Below, in pieces: positions 1-10,850 of a stretch of 64,000 bases of DNA. The notes beneath the pieces are model-generated. The model saw nothing but the letters and a program-made list of their open reading frames with translations. It was not told where the DNA came from and did no database searches. Where the stretch lies: assembly GCF_921293095.1 (NCBI RefSeq), contig NC_060251.1, forward strand, positions 99,434,566 to 99,498,565, read 5' to 3'. This DNA comes from Ischnura elegans (lineage: Eukaryota; Arthropoda; Insecta; Odonata; Coenagrionidae). The position numbers and the translations under genes are program-made. Position 1 is the first letter of the stretch. Each line of letters begins with the position of its first letter.

Positions 1-262
1 TAAAATTTCGAATTCGCTGCTTTTGCCACACGGAATGGGAAATTCCACCAAAGGCGAATCTGGATGCCTGAGCGTGATCGGAAAAGGAGGCACGAAGAGC
101 CACTGATATTCATATTGCCTACACAGAGTCAGTGTCATCATCAGGAAAATTTGAGCATATTCTTCTCTAATTAATTCCCTAGGGAAAAATTAAGCACTTA
201 AATAGTGTACCTATAATAGGGAGGTGAAATTACTGGGAATAGACATAGATTCTGGAAAATCT

Positions 263-895
263 GAGCCGGACAATGGCTAGGTATCAGTCGAAAGTTAAGA
301 AAAAGAAATCTTATGTAATGCAGCATTAGAGAAGTGTAGAAGATGTACAAAAAAAATAGAAAATGCCTATAAATACTTTGGAGCTTATACACAACTTTTA
401 TCAACAAGGCTACTATCACTGTGAGCTCAAATAAGATTCTATAAAACGATTATACAACCAGTCTTACAATATAGTAGCCAAAACTGGGTCCTTACAATAA
501 AAACGAAGACCGTCTTATTGCTTCCGAAAACAAACTCCCACATAAAATATTTAGTCCACTGAATGATGAAAGATTGTGACGTATAAGAAAAAATAGAGAA
601 TAATGAACTCTTTGCCAAGACCCACTCATCTTGATATTGATTAAGGCAAAATGAATAAACTGGCTAAGTGATGTTCTGCGAAAAGATAAAGGAACAAGGA
701 CGAAATAGGCTGAAATTGCTGTAGCAGGAACATGTCCGCTAGGCAGGCCATCACTAATATGAAACGACCAGGTATTGAGGGATTTGAACCAGTGTGGAGG
801 GAGAGTTCATTCGACAGAAGACAGAGAGAAGTGGAAGAGGCTCATCTACGATGCAAAGAATCGAGCGAGATTTGTTATGCTCTTGCAAGTAAATA
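263..895 (+). pseudogene. LINE reverse transcriptase C-terminal fragment
   Basis: Remnant of a non-LTR retrotransposon RT, the enzyme that copies LINE RNA at its target site. Around 263-330 a frame reads RTMARYQSKVKKKK, matching the RTMARYQLKINKKKT block of the better preserved copy at 6369. Further on, across several frames, come an IIQPVLQY-like 'RP..YGSE' block near 450, KIFSPLNDERL near 545-575, a WLSDVLRKD block near 665 and GRPS near 742. The end reads EDREKWKRLIYDAKNRARF (about 813-870). This order is typical of the region after the RT catalytic core in RTE/CR1-type LINEs. Several frameshifts and stops make it dead. No 5' half is visible; the window edge may hide it. Confidence 0.6.
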
Positions 896-900
896 TAATA

Positions 901-1542
901 GAATTATTCACGAATAAAATTAAAATAGGGAGACAAAAATGGATAAGAGGAATGAATTCTATTATTTGGGAGGCATAACCACCAACAACGGAAAAAAATA
1001 AGAATGAAATTATCCGTAGATGGCCCCGAAGAAGATTGAATTCCACAAAAAGAATCTTATGTTAATCGAGAAATCTTAATCTAGAAATTAAATCACCGAA
1101 GTAAGAAAACTTTCAATCGGGTTCATTATATCATAGAATAATGATAAAAATAAAGCCTCAATATGCTAATTTCAACGTTATTGGAACAAAAATGCATTAA
1201 CTGAAGTCAATATATGCACGCTGAAAATGAACTTCCGGAAGAAGTGACAACTTTAAAAAAATGATCACCAACATATCTGCAAGTTATGAAACCTGATTTT
1301 CTTTCCAACACCAGATACTCTCAATCTAAAGATAAAATATGGATGAGTAATAACTATAATATATATGCCGTCATCACAAACGGCACATCTACAACAGGTG
1401 AATCATGGAATGAATTTATAAAATATAAAACATCATTATGCTGACTTAAACTATATTAGAACACATCGATTAACTGAAGTCAAAGTGTTAACCATGAACG
1501 TCAACTTCCGGAACAAGTGACAATTGGAAAATATTATCATTA
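901..1542. repeat. AT-rich stretch with a diverged direct repeat
   Basis: No gene is seen. Two diverged copies of one segment lie at about 1194-1260 and 1468-1530. Both contain TTAACTGAAGTCAA followed some 25 bases later by an ACTTCCGGAA-like block and AAGTGACAA. A third trace, ATTATCATTAAAATATCTGC, follows the foldback near 1765, which suggests the foldback was inserted into this repeat. Confidence 0.45.
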
Positions 1543-1723
1543 ATGTTCATATTGAAACAAAACCCAGTACTGTTCCACAAACTGTTTATTATTAGCTGTC
1601 AACCTGTTTCGACGTCTATACCGTCATTATCAAGACTAACTATGGTAATGACGGTATAGACGTCATAACTAGTCACATTAAAAGTTTGTGGAACAGTACT
1701 GGATTTTGTTTCACTATGAACAT
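1543..1723. mobile_element. 181-bp foldback element
   Basis: A nearly complete inverted repeat. The outer arms pair ATGTTCATATTGAAACAAAA with TTTTGTTTCACTATGAACAT and CAGTACTGTTCCACAAAC with its complement. The inner arms pair GACGTCTATACCGTCATTA with TAATGACGGTATAGACGTC. Only a short loop remains. There is no coding potential. The design resembles the foldbacks at 10621, 24759 and 38041. Confidence 0.75.
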
Positions 1724-2328
1724 TTCATCGTTCCACCCGGTAACGCCCAAATCGGTTGATTTTATTATCATTAAAATATCTGCAAGGTTTAAAGCCTGAT
1801 TTTTTTAACATCAGAGCCCTTCACGAGAGAAAGAAGTAGTTTTCTTTAACATTTTAACTTTGGTACTACCTTAACTGAGGGTTGAACGCCCACGCTAAGA
1901 CTAAGGACAACGAATTCAAAAACATTCCTATTGGTCAGACCCACTGTTCACCTCTACTGTCCTGTTTTTTCTTCGACGTTGAGCACGTAAAAAAAAGATA
2001 ACTACCTTTGAGAAGGAGGAAGAACTCCTAGGGTCGGCAGAGAAATGAAGGGAGCCAATTAGATATTAATTTGCAGGCGTGATTGCGGGGCAGAAAAAAA
2101 ATAAATGAAGGCGGCTGTAGCGAGGTGATGAGGGATTCACGACTCACAGCTTCCGCCGATGAAGGCTTCCTGGAAATGCGGCGGGAGAAATTTCAAAAAG
2201 CAAATACCACTCGGGAACGAACGCGAGAGCGCCTACAATCGAAGAAATGCGAAGTACTCAGAAGAGGACGAAAAAAACATGAGTTCAGCACGAATGTGAA
2301 CGGTATTAATTGCTGGAGCAATTACCCC

Positions 2329-2788
2329 TTAACCGTGACGTGCGGTCTGGGAGACCGCAATAAAACAAAAGTTCATAAAACGTTGCAAAGTCATTTTTAT
2401 TGCTTATTTTAATGTTTCTTTGACTTCTCAACTATTATAAAATTTATGTTTAATATTATTCATTCCCATTACGAACTACCTTTTTCAGTAAAAATTGTTA
2501 CTTGAAACAGGAACAAAAAAACTTATATCAAATGCACTTGAGTTGTTATAATTATCGTACTTTTTAAATTAAGTACCTAATTATCCACGTTATGCAACTA
2601 AAAATGCTTCCTTTAAAATTATTAATTATTATTCTTGAAAAATCACTAGGAATTGTTTATAACGACTTTTTGAATTATTTCCACAAGAATTACGTTTATT
2701 GGTTTTTCCAAATTAGTGATGTGAGGTCTCACAGACCGCTACTGAAATTCAGTTGCAAATTTTCAGAAATAATTAATAAGAATGTTAA
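2329..2788. mobile_element. possible TTAA-flanked piggyBac-like element
   Basis: TTAA at 2329 is followed by CCGTGACGTGC and the perfect hairpin GCGGTCTGGGAGACCGC. About 400 bases later the related block GTCTCACAGACCGC precedes a TTAA at 2785. TTAA target sites are the piggyBac hallmark, and a palindrome just inside the end is also seen in the element at 9415. TTAA is common in AT-rich DNA, so the right boundary is uncertain. No transposase is present. Confidence 0.3.
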
Positions 2789-4698
2789 ATTTTAAGAGTG
2801 CTATGTCCCTGTGGCCTCCCATCCTAAATTCACACGTTACGACATGACTGGGATCTCAACATAAACGGGTTCCATTGAATCTAGGTATAAGTAGGTAACC
2901 ATGAGAGCACAGCTAGTTCTGAAATTGGGAGGTAAGAGAAGTACTGAAAATTCGATTTGTATAAGTGATCCAAGTCTAGGACGACGATGCTAAGGAATAC
3001 AAGGCTTAAATTGAAGACAGTGAAAGTTTGAAATCGGATGGGCATCTGCGACGCGACTCCCCGACCACCAGTGGCTATGGCTTTTAAACTCCCAAATCAC
3101 GCAGTCTGAGCAGTTTAAAATTCGCAACGACGACCGAAAAAAATATATAAATGCGGAGGGTCTCCCTTGCCAAAGACATCTCCCCACGCCCTGATGACTG
3201 CCTTACGACATTTCATTGGCTGTCGAAAAACATGTCGCAGGGCAACGAAAACAAACGGAATTATTCATGGGTTACGAGACCCTGGTGACGCACGACTGCT
3301 GATTTAGACCCTCTCAACTTATTGCCATCTTTCCATCACCAGCAAAAAAAAAAAGAAATGAAAAGTTGGAGGATATTTTTTGCACACTTTCATAGAGAAT
3401 GCAGCATATGCTTTTATAACCTACAGAACCTTAGTCTTAAAATGGATTTAAAATTACTTCATAATACCCTAAACTCGACATTTGCTCTGAAATACTTTAT
3501 CTGTTGAATTTAAGAATATTATCTCGATCCTAACGCTAGATCTTCCTCCTCCATCAGCCTATTCCTAGGATCTCTCTATCAAGCGCTAACCTCTATATCA
3601 CCTCTCTTCATATTCCATCTATCCTTTTATACATGCAACAATTTCACCATACCAGCTTGGTCCCATCTATCAGCTACTTGAACTTTTTCCTTTCTCCTCT
3701 GGTTTCTTCTTTGTTAATTTTTACATTGTTATTGTATTTGTCTCATTTCTTGTTTTTGTTAAAATTTTCACTTTAAAATGGCGTCACGTCTGCATGTGAA
3801 AAATGACCAGGGACGCCGACTTGCAAAAACTATTGGGGGGGCCCAAACCGGGGATCTTGCCCCGGGAAATTTTATAAGTAGTGAGTTTAAAGTTATTTAA
3901 GCATTTTTGAAGAGTCATAAGATCAACATTAGAACCCTGATAACTCGAATCTCGATACCTGGACACTCCGGGGAAAATCGGCAAGCCTGACACATTTTTT
4001 CCTCACACCCATAACGAATTTTGGAGGGGGCTCGGGCCCCCTCAGGCCCCATGGAGTCGGCGCCACTGAAAATGACTTAAATAAATAAATAATAACTAAG
4101 TGAGGCGTTAGAGATGTGGGTATGAACTATGATGCGCTAGGCTACGTGTAAAAGGTGAAATTGAGGACAAAGGCGGGAGGCCAACGAACGGTTCTTTCCC
4201 TCCAGTTGTCAATTTTTATTGGCAAATATAAAGGTTTACTGTAGCATAAAAAAATTAAAAACATAAACTTTAATCCAGATTCCAAAAGCTTAAGTTACCG
4301 TTGTTTTTCTACCTCCACGCAACTTACAGGAAAACGGGAACAGTAGTAGCATAAATGCACGAATATGATTGTTTCAGACATCTTTAATGGCACATTTTCG
4401 TCTGAACTTAATTGTTTTTGTGTCCTTAAAAATCCGGATAATTCAAATAAAATGTCGAAAAGGCATTTCAATACCCACGAAAAACAGTTTCCATGGTAAC
4501 TGCTAAGTGTATGCAAACAGGTTTTTACGTTTCCATAGCCCAGTAACTAAGGAGTTGCGAACCCATTTTTATGGACAGTGAAATTCTTCGTATTATCTCC
4601 TCTACCAAATCTTGAAGTACTGATAATTCATCCTGAAACGCCCTGCATACACCGCCATTTAGTCCAAAAGGACGTACACATACTAACCGCAGCGCATC
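2789..4698. other. unassigned, mostly AT-rich DNA
   Basis: Only short chance frames are present. GC content rises around 3780-4070, where C- and G-runs near 3838 and 4025-4050 (GGGGGCTCGGGCCCCCTC, and GTCGGCGCCACTG at the end) resemble the ends of the CAGTGGCG-type hAT-like elements found elsewhere in the window. The internal homology is not clear enough to call one. Confidence 0.4.
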
Positions 4699-5771
4699 TC
4701 GATACCTCCACTGCACAAACGCTCAACAATCGCCCACCGAATCAAACCCGCTCACCTAAGAGCTCGACAATACGAATGCGCTCAGCTGGCAGTAGCCAGA
4801 GCATAAACGCTCACATTCAATTCTCCAAGCCGGTCACTTACTGGCCGCGCCGAAGGCGCGTCGATAATTACTGTACCGGTGAGTCAACCTCACCTCAACC
4901 AGTCAGACAGAATTACAATAGTACAAGTGACGTGCGCATATGTTCTATTGTTGTTTGAAGTGTTGTTTGTGTGAAGAGGAAACTTAAAAACTAAAAATAG
5001 TACAATTTCAAAGACAATATACTTAATTGATTTCATTTTCTATTTATTTATATTTTTACTTTTCTTTTAAATATATTTTTATTAGTATATTATTTTTTCT
5101 TTTGAACAAACTGTTCTGCAAATAATAATTGATAATCTGTTTATTTTTTATGGATTTTTTTTACATAATAAGCACTTGCCATTGCATTGATATTTTTTAT
5201 TTATATTTTTTGATTTTATATGGCAAGTTAAGAATAAAGAAAACTAAACAAGTGATTTTACATTACATTTCAGATGGTCCGGTGATTTGAAGAAGGAAAA
5301 GACATAGAAAAGACTCATAGACGAGTGATTTGGTGAGGCAGTGTATATGTTGTTAGGACACTTGGGTCGTAGTCCCATAGGTCTGTAATTAGTGTATTAC
5401 CTGTGCCCTTCAGCCTGGACTTAAAATTACTAATTAGATGGTTGACGAAGTCATTGATAGTTGGAAGTTTGTGAGCTGCTCTAACGTGATTAGTATTGGT
5501 TAATTTGCCAATATTGAGGAGGGAACGAATGGATTTATTTTGGAATGCTTCCAATTTTTTTGCGGGTGGTTTTATCTTTGGCAAAAATTTCACTTGCATA
5601 CAGCACCACCGGACGGATAATACTTTTATGAAGACGAATTCGGGAAGCTTCGGAGGTAAGCGTTTGTGGTCCGGCTACTGTCAGCTGAGCGCATTCCCAT
5701 TGTTGGCCAACCATATGAGCGAATTTGATCCGGTGGGCGATTGTTGAGCGTTCGTGTAGTGGAGGCATCGA
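4699..5771. mobile_element. unit bounded by about 130-bp inverted repeats, LINE RT inside
   Basis: The left end starts TCGATACCTCCACTGCA, then CTCAACAATCGCCCACCG and a block ending in AACGCTCA. The right end is the inverse, from GTAAGCGTTTGTG near 5656 through CGGTGGGCGATTGTTGAG to GTGGAGGCATCGA. The interior holds a GCGCC-rich hairpin (about 4850-4862), an AT-rich tract and a minus-strand LINE RT fragment. The same end sequence occurs inverted in pairs at 12157-12660, 20699-21600 and 26616-26757. No target duplication is obvious. Confidence 0.5.
5290..5768 (-). pseudogene. Jockey/I-type LINE RT C-terminal fragment
   Basis: Minus-strand frames read STIAHRIKFAHM, then SRIRLHKSIIRPVVLYASE (the conserved 'IRPVLLYASE' block after the RT palm), then after a frame change LEAFQNKSIRSLLNIG and VRAAHKLPTINDFVNHLI. 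These match the usual order of a LINE RT thumb and C-terminal tail. The segment from 5768 to about 5640 is also the inverted repeat of the flanking unit, so the repeat and the RT share one frame for about 77 codons. A second copy of this LINE is spread over 13935-18835. Confidence 0.65.
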
Positions 5772-6368
5772 TCTTAACGAGTTTGGCCGAAGGAAACAGA
5801 AACAGAGGGATTCGCCACGCAGGGCTAATTAGCACAAGGACGGAATTCGCGTAGGTCACTCCAAAACAAGTGACAACTTCAAAGGACCGGCCGAAAACTC
5901 GTCATTTTTGGCGACTCCGCCCATTTCTCGCGGACACAGTGTCGTAGCTATTCCGGCTCCAGACTGCTAATTCGGACGAGTCCTTGGAGACTTCGGGTCA
6001 CGTGGGCAAATGGGGTCGCAGTGAGAGTTTCTCCATTTTTAATGGGGTTAAGCAGAAACGCGACAGCCCCAAATGTGAGTACATGTATTGAAACCTTAAT
6101 CAAACGGACAACCTTCAACTAACGGACGGTAACGGTCCAGGAAAATGCGTTCTTAGGTGAGATGTTATCGTCCAACTATCCCCATGTTTATGTAATGGAT
6201 GGAGTTTACAAACAGGTAACAAATGAAGTGAAGTATCTGAGGGTTGCGATGATTTCGAATATCTATTGGGGACGTACGTAAGAAATATATACACGGCAGA
6301 ATGATCCAAATTTTACGGAGAAATGATCTACAGTTACAGCTGATGACCGTGATTTGTATTCTTGATTA
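5772..6368. other. no gene recognised
   Basis: Moderate-GC DNA at 5880-6060, then AT-rich DNA leading into the LINE at 6369. Frames are short and unlike any family I know. Confidence 0.4.
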
Positions 6369-7338
6369 TTGCAATTTGCTGACGAAATAGCACTCATAGC
6401 CGAGGCAGAGAAGGATTTGAAGAAGACTTTGTCAAATATGGAAAGGACAATGGCCAGATATCAGCTGAAAATCAACAAAAAGAAGACTAATATATTAGTT
6501 TGCAGCAAAAGTGAGAAGGTTAAGACAAAGATTAACCTAGGAAAGCATAAGCTTGAAGAGGTGAAAGAGTTTTCTTACCTGGGAAGCCGAATTACCAACG
6601 ATGGACGAAGCAAGAAAGAAATTGTCAGTAGAATAGCGTAGGTGAAGAGGGCTTTCTACAAAAAGAATCTTCTTCCAGCTGAGAATACAAGAATAAAAGT
6701 AAGAAAACAATTCATCAAATGATACATATGGATTATGTTTCTCTATGGAAGCGAGGCTTGGACGTTGACAGCGGCAGAGAAGTCAAGATTGGAAGCATTC
6801 GAAATGTGGTGCTACCGAAGAATAATGAAGATAAAATGGGTTGACCGTGTAAGTAGAAAAAAGTTTTTTGTATAGCTAGTGTGATGTTTGAATTGGCAGA
6901 AACTTAAATACTAAATGGTAACATACATTTTGCAAGTTTTCGATTATTTGTCCATTTTCTTCAATCCTGCTAATTTTTAATCGATTTTTTTTCTGTTCAA
7001 ATAAGCAATTTTCTATACATTTATTAATTCATTTTATCGATAACGAGGAAGTGCTAAGAAGAGTGGGAGAAAAGAAAAGTCTTCTGAAAACCTTTGGTAG
7101 AAGAAGGAACAACTTAGTTGCCCTCATTTTGAGGCACGACGGCCTGATGAAGACAGATCGTAGAAGGACAGGTGGAAGGGAAGAAGGGCAAGGGACGGCC
7201 CCGAATGAGTTACGTAGGAAATGCTATAAAGGAAGTAAAAGAAATACGCTGCTATGAAAAGGCTGGCGGATAGGAGAGAGGAATGGAGAGGTCCGTCAAA
7301 CCAATCTCAGGATTGTTGGCTTATGATGATGATGATGA
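6369..7338 (+). pseudogene. RTE-like LINE reverse transcriptase, truncated and interrupted
   Basis: Best preserved RT in the window. It opens inside the palm at QFADEIALIAEAEKDL, where the normal catalytic FADD reads FADE, so the second catalytic aspartate is lost. Then come MARYQLKINKKKT, FSYLGSRITNDGRSKKEI, a stop at 6639, LYGSEAWTLTAAEKSRLEAFE and MWCYRRIMKIKWVDRVS. An AT-rich insertion (about 6862-7045) follows. The gene resumes with EEVLRRVGEKKSLLKT, LILRHDGLMKT and a GQVEGKKGKGRPR-like block, then the 3' end near CAAACCAATCTCAGGATTG and a GATGAT microsatellite tail. 5' truncation and a simple-repeat tail are usual for this LINE group. Confidence 0.8.
6862..7045. repeat. about 180-bp AT-rich repeat inserted in the LINE
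   Basis: It splits the LINE between GACCGTGTAAGT and AACGAGGAAGTGCT, which are contiguous in the copy at 23340. It shares GCAGAAACTTAAATACTAAA and GGTAACAT, then TTTGCAAGTTTTC and ATTATTTGTCCATTTTCTTC, with a second copy at about 8615-8790. More distant versions follow GAGGAAACTTAAAAACTAAA at 4977 and GAACGGAAACTTA near 14072, next to the Jockey/I-type LINE, so it may be a 3' tail of that family. Confidence 0.55.
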
Positions 7339-7605
7339 CGTGGTGGTCTATCAAACTCGTGGATTATAATGTATTTCCTCGCGACTGCAACTACCAGGGT
7401 CACTCCATAATTAATGCACCAAAATTTCCTGGCAACACAACCTTTCTTATAGGCACTTCCAATTTTTATAGTTTGTAATGATATCCTTAAGGAACACGAT
7501 GTCACTTTTCAGAATTAACTCTGTCCTTTTCAATAGCCTTACGCCACCATGGAACTAATGCGTGTATTCCTGTTCGGACCTTATAAAAACTTTATATTTT
7601 ATTTT

Positions 7606-7690
7606 ATATTTTTCCCACGATTATGACTCTGAACTTGCTCTTGGGCGGGTCGCACTGACCGGCATTCTTTGCGCGGGTTCTCGGTAGAAT
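7606..7690 (+). repeat. dispersed repeat, copy 1 (with 10122-10207)
   Basis: Shares ATTTTTCCCACG, TTATGAC, TTGCTCTTGGGCGGGTCG, then CATTCTTTGC and GGGTTCTCG with 10122-10207 in the same orientation. The shared part is about 85 bp. The family is not recognised. Confidence 0.6.
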
Positions 7691-8614
7691 TGATGAGTGA
7701 GTGAAGAGGAAACTCTAATGCTTCTTTACATAATTCAGAAACAGTTGAAGGGCAATTCCATTCGTGACGGAATTACCTTTAGAGAAAATTATGCAATAGG
7801 ATATTTCGATTGATTTGTAAAATACAAAAAAAATGGAAAACTTGTAACTGTACATGATCAAGAAACATTTATGAAGGTGATTTTCATGTACATAAACAAA
7901 ATTAACATGTGACGGAATTAGTGCGAGGTCAACCTCCAAAGTGCAATGATTTTAAACATCTTCAAAGCTCTGTGAATCGAAGTATAGTTTGAACACTTTT
8001 AGCAAGGCTGTGAATAATATTTCAAACATTGATTTTTTTTTTAAACTCGATCAATTAGCTGTTGATTTATAAAGATAAAATATTTCCAGCCGAAATTTTA
8101 ATTTGTGAGAAAAAGTTGACATTTTCATGGAAATGCCCTGAACTAAGTACATATTGTAGGTTGTTTATTAGATAGTTTTATTTTTTATGCATTACATTTT
8201 TAGTACCAATCTGGTAACTTTCTTATAGTTTCTTTTTTGTGCATTTTCATTTGAAATCGCTGCTGCGAATTTCATACACTTTTTTTGGAATATTTTCTTG
8301 TTATCGACATTTTTCTTGCATATTATAAAAAAAAATTTAAAACAATAACATTACTAATTTATAAGCTAGCCGGTATGATATAGTATTCGGAGGAGGCGAC
8401 CGACCTCCGAGGTCATTTGCGTCAAGATTAAAAGGTCGGAAAGGACGGGTATTTTCCATCTTGAGTGCGATACACAACAACAATAACACTCCATTGAAAT
8501 TTGTTTACGACTCACATTGTTTATATCACCGCAGGCGCGTTGCCACTTTGCCAGACAGTTAACAATAAAATCATTACTTTGCGTACCTGTTTGTGTTGTA
8601 TAGGTGCTTGTTGT

Positions 8615-8790
8615 ATATGATGCTTGAATTAGCAGAAACTTAAATACTAAACGGTAACATAGAATTAGTAAATTTTGCAAGTTTTCAATTATTTGTCCAT
8701 TTTCTTCACTTTTGCTCAATTTTAATTGTTTCCATTAAAATAAGCAATTTTCTTAATATCATTTTTTCGTTTATTAATTAATTTTCTTTC
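8615..8790. repeat. second copy of the about 180-bp AT-rich repeat
   Basis: Matches the insertion at 6862-7045 over most of its length (AGCAGAAACTTAAATACTAA, CATTTTCTTC, AATAAGCAATTTTCT). The DNA on its left (7691-8614) shows no gene. It includes a GC-richer patch near 8385-8450 with the inverted words GGAGG and CCTCCGAGG. Confidence 0.5.
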
Positions 8791-8960
8791 CTAATTTTTT
8801 TTTAAATTTGCATTTCGAGGACATTTTCCGGCAAAAATTATAAAACAATTGAAGTTCCTTTAAACTACAAGGCGATTTTTATTTGCACCCTCGGAATCCA
8901 TCAACAACCCCGAACAACATCGCGACATGTTGTAGGCGATCATTGCCTCGTGGACGTAGC

Positions 8961-9382
8961 TTAACCCCTTCCACTTAAACTTATTTTTCTGAACATCGTG
9001 CTCCCATTCTCAATTTATTATTTTTGAATCTTTTTAAAAGGAATGTTAGGTATTGAAATGATATTTTGTGTTTTTTAATCAACGTAGAACAATGAAATAA
9101 AAAGTGATTATAATTTCAAATGGTGAAGTATCTAGTCACGTACATCGAGAGCACAGCTATCGCTACTCGCATAATATCATTCGATTACTTTCAATACATC
9201 ATATTTCATGAAATATAAGTTCTTCATTAACATTGTTAAACTTTCAAAATATTGATATTTTTGCCCTAGATTTGGGTTAAAATTATGAAAATCTTGAAAT
9301 GACGAGCTACACCCGTCATTACAAGATTTGGCATCGGAAGTTCTTGACGAGATAGACTCATCGTTTCAGCGCAAGGAGTTAA
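8961..9382. mobile_element. 422-bp piggyBac-like nonautonomous element
   Basis: Begins TTAACCCCTTCCACTTAAAC and ends with the inverse of TTAACTCCTTGCGCTGAAAC, agreeing at about 15 of 20 positions. TTAA duplication with termini starting CC(C/T)T is characteristic of piggyBac-like elements. It has no coding capacity. The next element of the same type starts only 33 bp further on. Confidence 0.5.
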
Positions 9383-9414
9383 GGGATGGAATGGAGGCTA
9401 ATATACATATTCCC

Positions 9415-10094
9415 TTAACACTTTGCGTGCCATGGACGTAATATTACGTCCTGCTAATCCTTCTGAGGATTGCCATGGACGCAATATTACGTCTTTCCAT
9501 TTAATTGGCTTTGTATGGGTGAAGCCGTAATATTTCGCCAGTGGTACTTTTCTAGTTTACTGGTTAGTGGTTCTGTTTCTTTCAAAAATCAACTGCTCGA
9601 TGGAAAAAGAGTTCACTTTATGTCTTGAGGACGAAGAGTCCTCTGTAGCTACCGGCATCCTCATCTTAGGCCACTAAGTGTGAAAATTCTTTGGGCCAAT
9701 GGACCGTTCGTTGAGGGTGCATTGACCCTTTTTGTCATCCAGGATTTATAATGCTTTGCTTGGAACAATGCTTTTTTATGATTTACATGCTTTAAATAGT
9801 TCAAACTGAGCGTATTAAAAAAATTATTATGCATGTTATGGCGGTACATCATATGTTGCAACTTTTTTATTTTTCAAAAACAGTAGGTTTTCATTGATAG
9901 ATTATATATTTAAAAATTAGCAATAAATGTTATTCAACTCATTCATAAAGAAGAGCAAAGTCCATTTTTTTTAAATGCACATCGATATAAATATATTTTT
10001 GATGCTAATTTTTTTTTTAATGTACGAGTATAGTAAAAATGGCTGGATTTTTCAGCAGGGCTTTAAATTTAGCAGCCGGCACTCAACATGTTAA
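9415..10094. mobile_element. 680-bp piggyBac-like nonautonomous element
   Basis: Starts TTAACACTTTGCGTGCC. Its right end is the inverse of TTAACATGTTGAGTGCC, a good match including the terminal TTAA. Just inside the left end are two copies of CCATGGACG followed by palindromic AATATTACGTC (9431-9505) and a weaker third, GCCGTAATATTTCGCC. A short frame MEKEFTLCLEDEESS near 9600 could be a relic of a transposase N-terminus, but the catalytic core is absent. Confidence 0.55.
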
Positions 10095-10121
10095 AATGGA
10101 AAACAAAAGCAGCCGTACTTA

Positions 10122-10207
10122 ATATTTTTCCCACGGTTATGACACTGGAGTTGCTCTTGGGCGGGTCGTGATGACCGCCATTCTTTGCCCGGGTTCTCGA
10201 AAGAATT
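10122..10207 (+). repeat. dispersed repeat, copy 2 (with 7606-7690)
   Basis: Same sequence as 7606-7690 with scattered differences. It runs into a GC-richer patch (10207-10500) where several overlapping frames up to 113 codons exist on both strands. None has recognisable motifs, so I do not call a gene there. Confidence 0.6.
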
Positions 10208-10620
10208 CAACCGCCACCGACCGCTGGAAGGAAACAACAACAGCGGTCGCCACCGCCGTATCCATTGGCACATTCGGAAAAACTTTCGAGAAATGCGACA
10301 CCTCGCGGTGCGGTGGGCGTCATCTGCCCACGGGGTCGGCAGAACCCACGCGAAAACAAGAGCGCGAATCTTCCTGTTCGCTTGACAAGAAGGTACTACG
10401 GACTCTTGTCCACGGAAGTGAAACGATGCCACGTAGACTGGATGAACAAAAACACACGGAGGTTCCTACCGCAAAGGAAACATTTATAAACGTGGGGTGA
10501 GCTATTTACATGTTAGATAATAGAATTTTTCAATTTCAATCTCGATTGCATGCCCTAAAGCAGAAAAATAACATAAATAAATGCTTCTTTTTTCTCCTTA
10601 TCTTGACCTCGTTTAATACA

Positions 10621-10850
10621 TGTTAAAATATTTCTTGGAGTGTAGGTCAACGTATGTTAAGCAAAAAAAGTTATAGCCAACGTCTCTGCTTATTTAAAAC
10701 CATCATCAGGGCTATGAAAGAAAAAACATAACAATATAAAATACACAGATAACAAAGATATACAATATTTTTACATAAATAAATGTTACGATAGCGATTA
10801 CATAACATACGACCTCGTACGTTGACCTACACTCCAAGAAATGTTTTAAC
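10621..10850. mobile_element. 230-bp foldback element
   Basis: The left arm TTCTTGGAGTGTAGGTCAAC pairs with GTTGACCTACACTCCAAGAA; with the surrounding TGTTAAAATA/TGTTTTAAC pairing the arms are about 33 bp. The loop contains CATCATCAGGGCT. The flanks share AAATAAATGCTT on both sides, a possible target duplication. The core word CTTGGAGTGTAGGT recurs in the foldback at 24759. Confidence 0.7.

Noticed and set aside
9431..9505. TAATATTAC as an integrated circular DNA virus origin
   Set aside because: It sits in a palindrome repeated inside a piggyBac-like end; there is no Rep gene and no stem-loop of viral layout.
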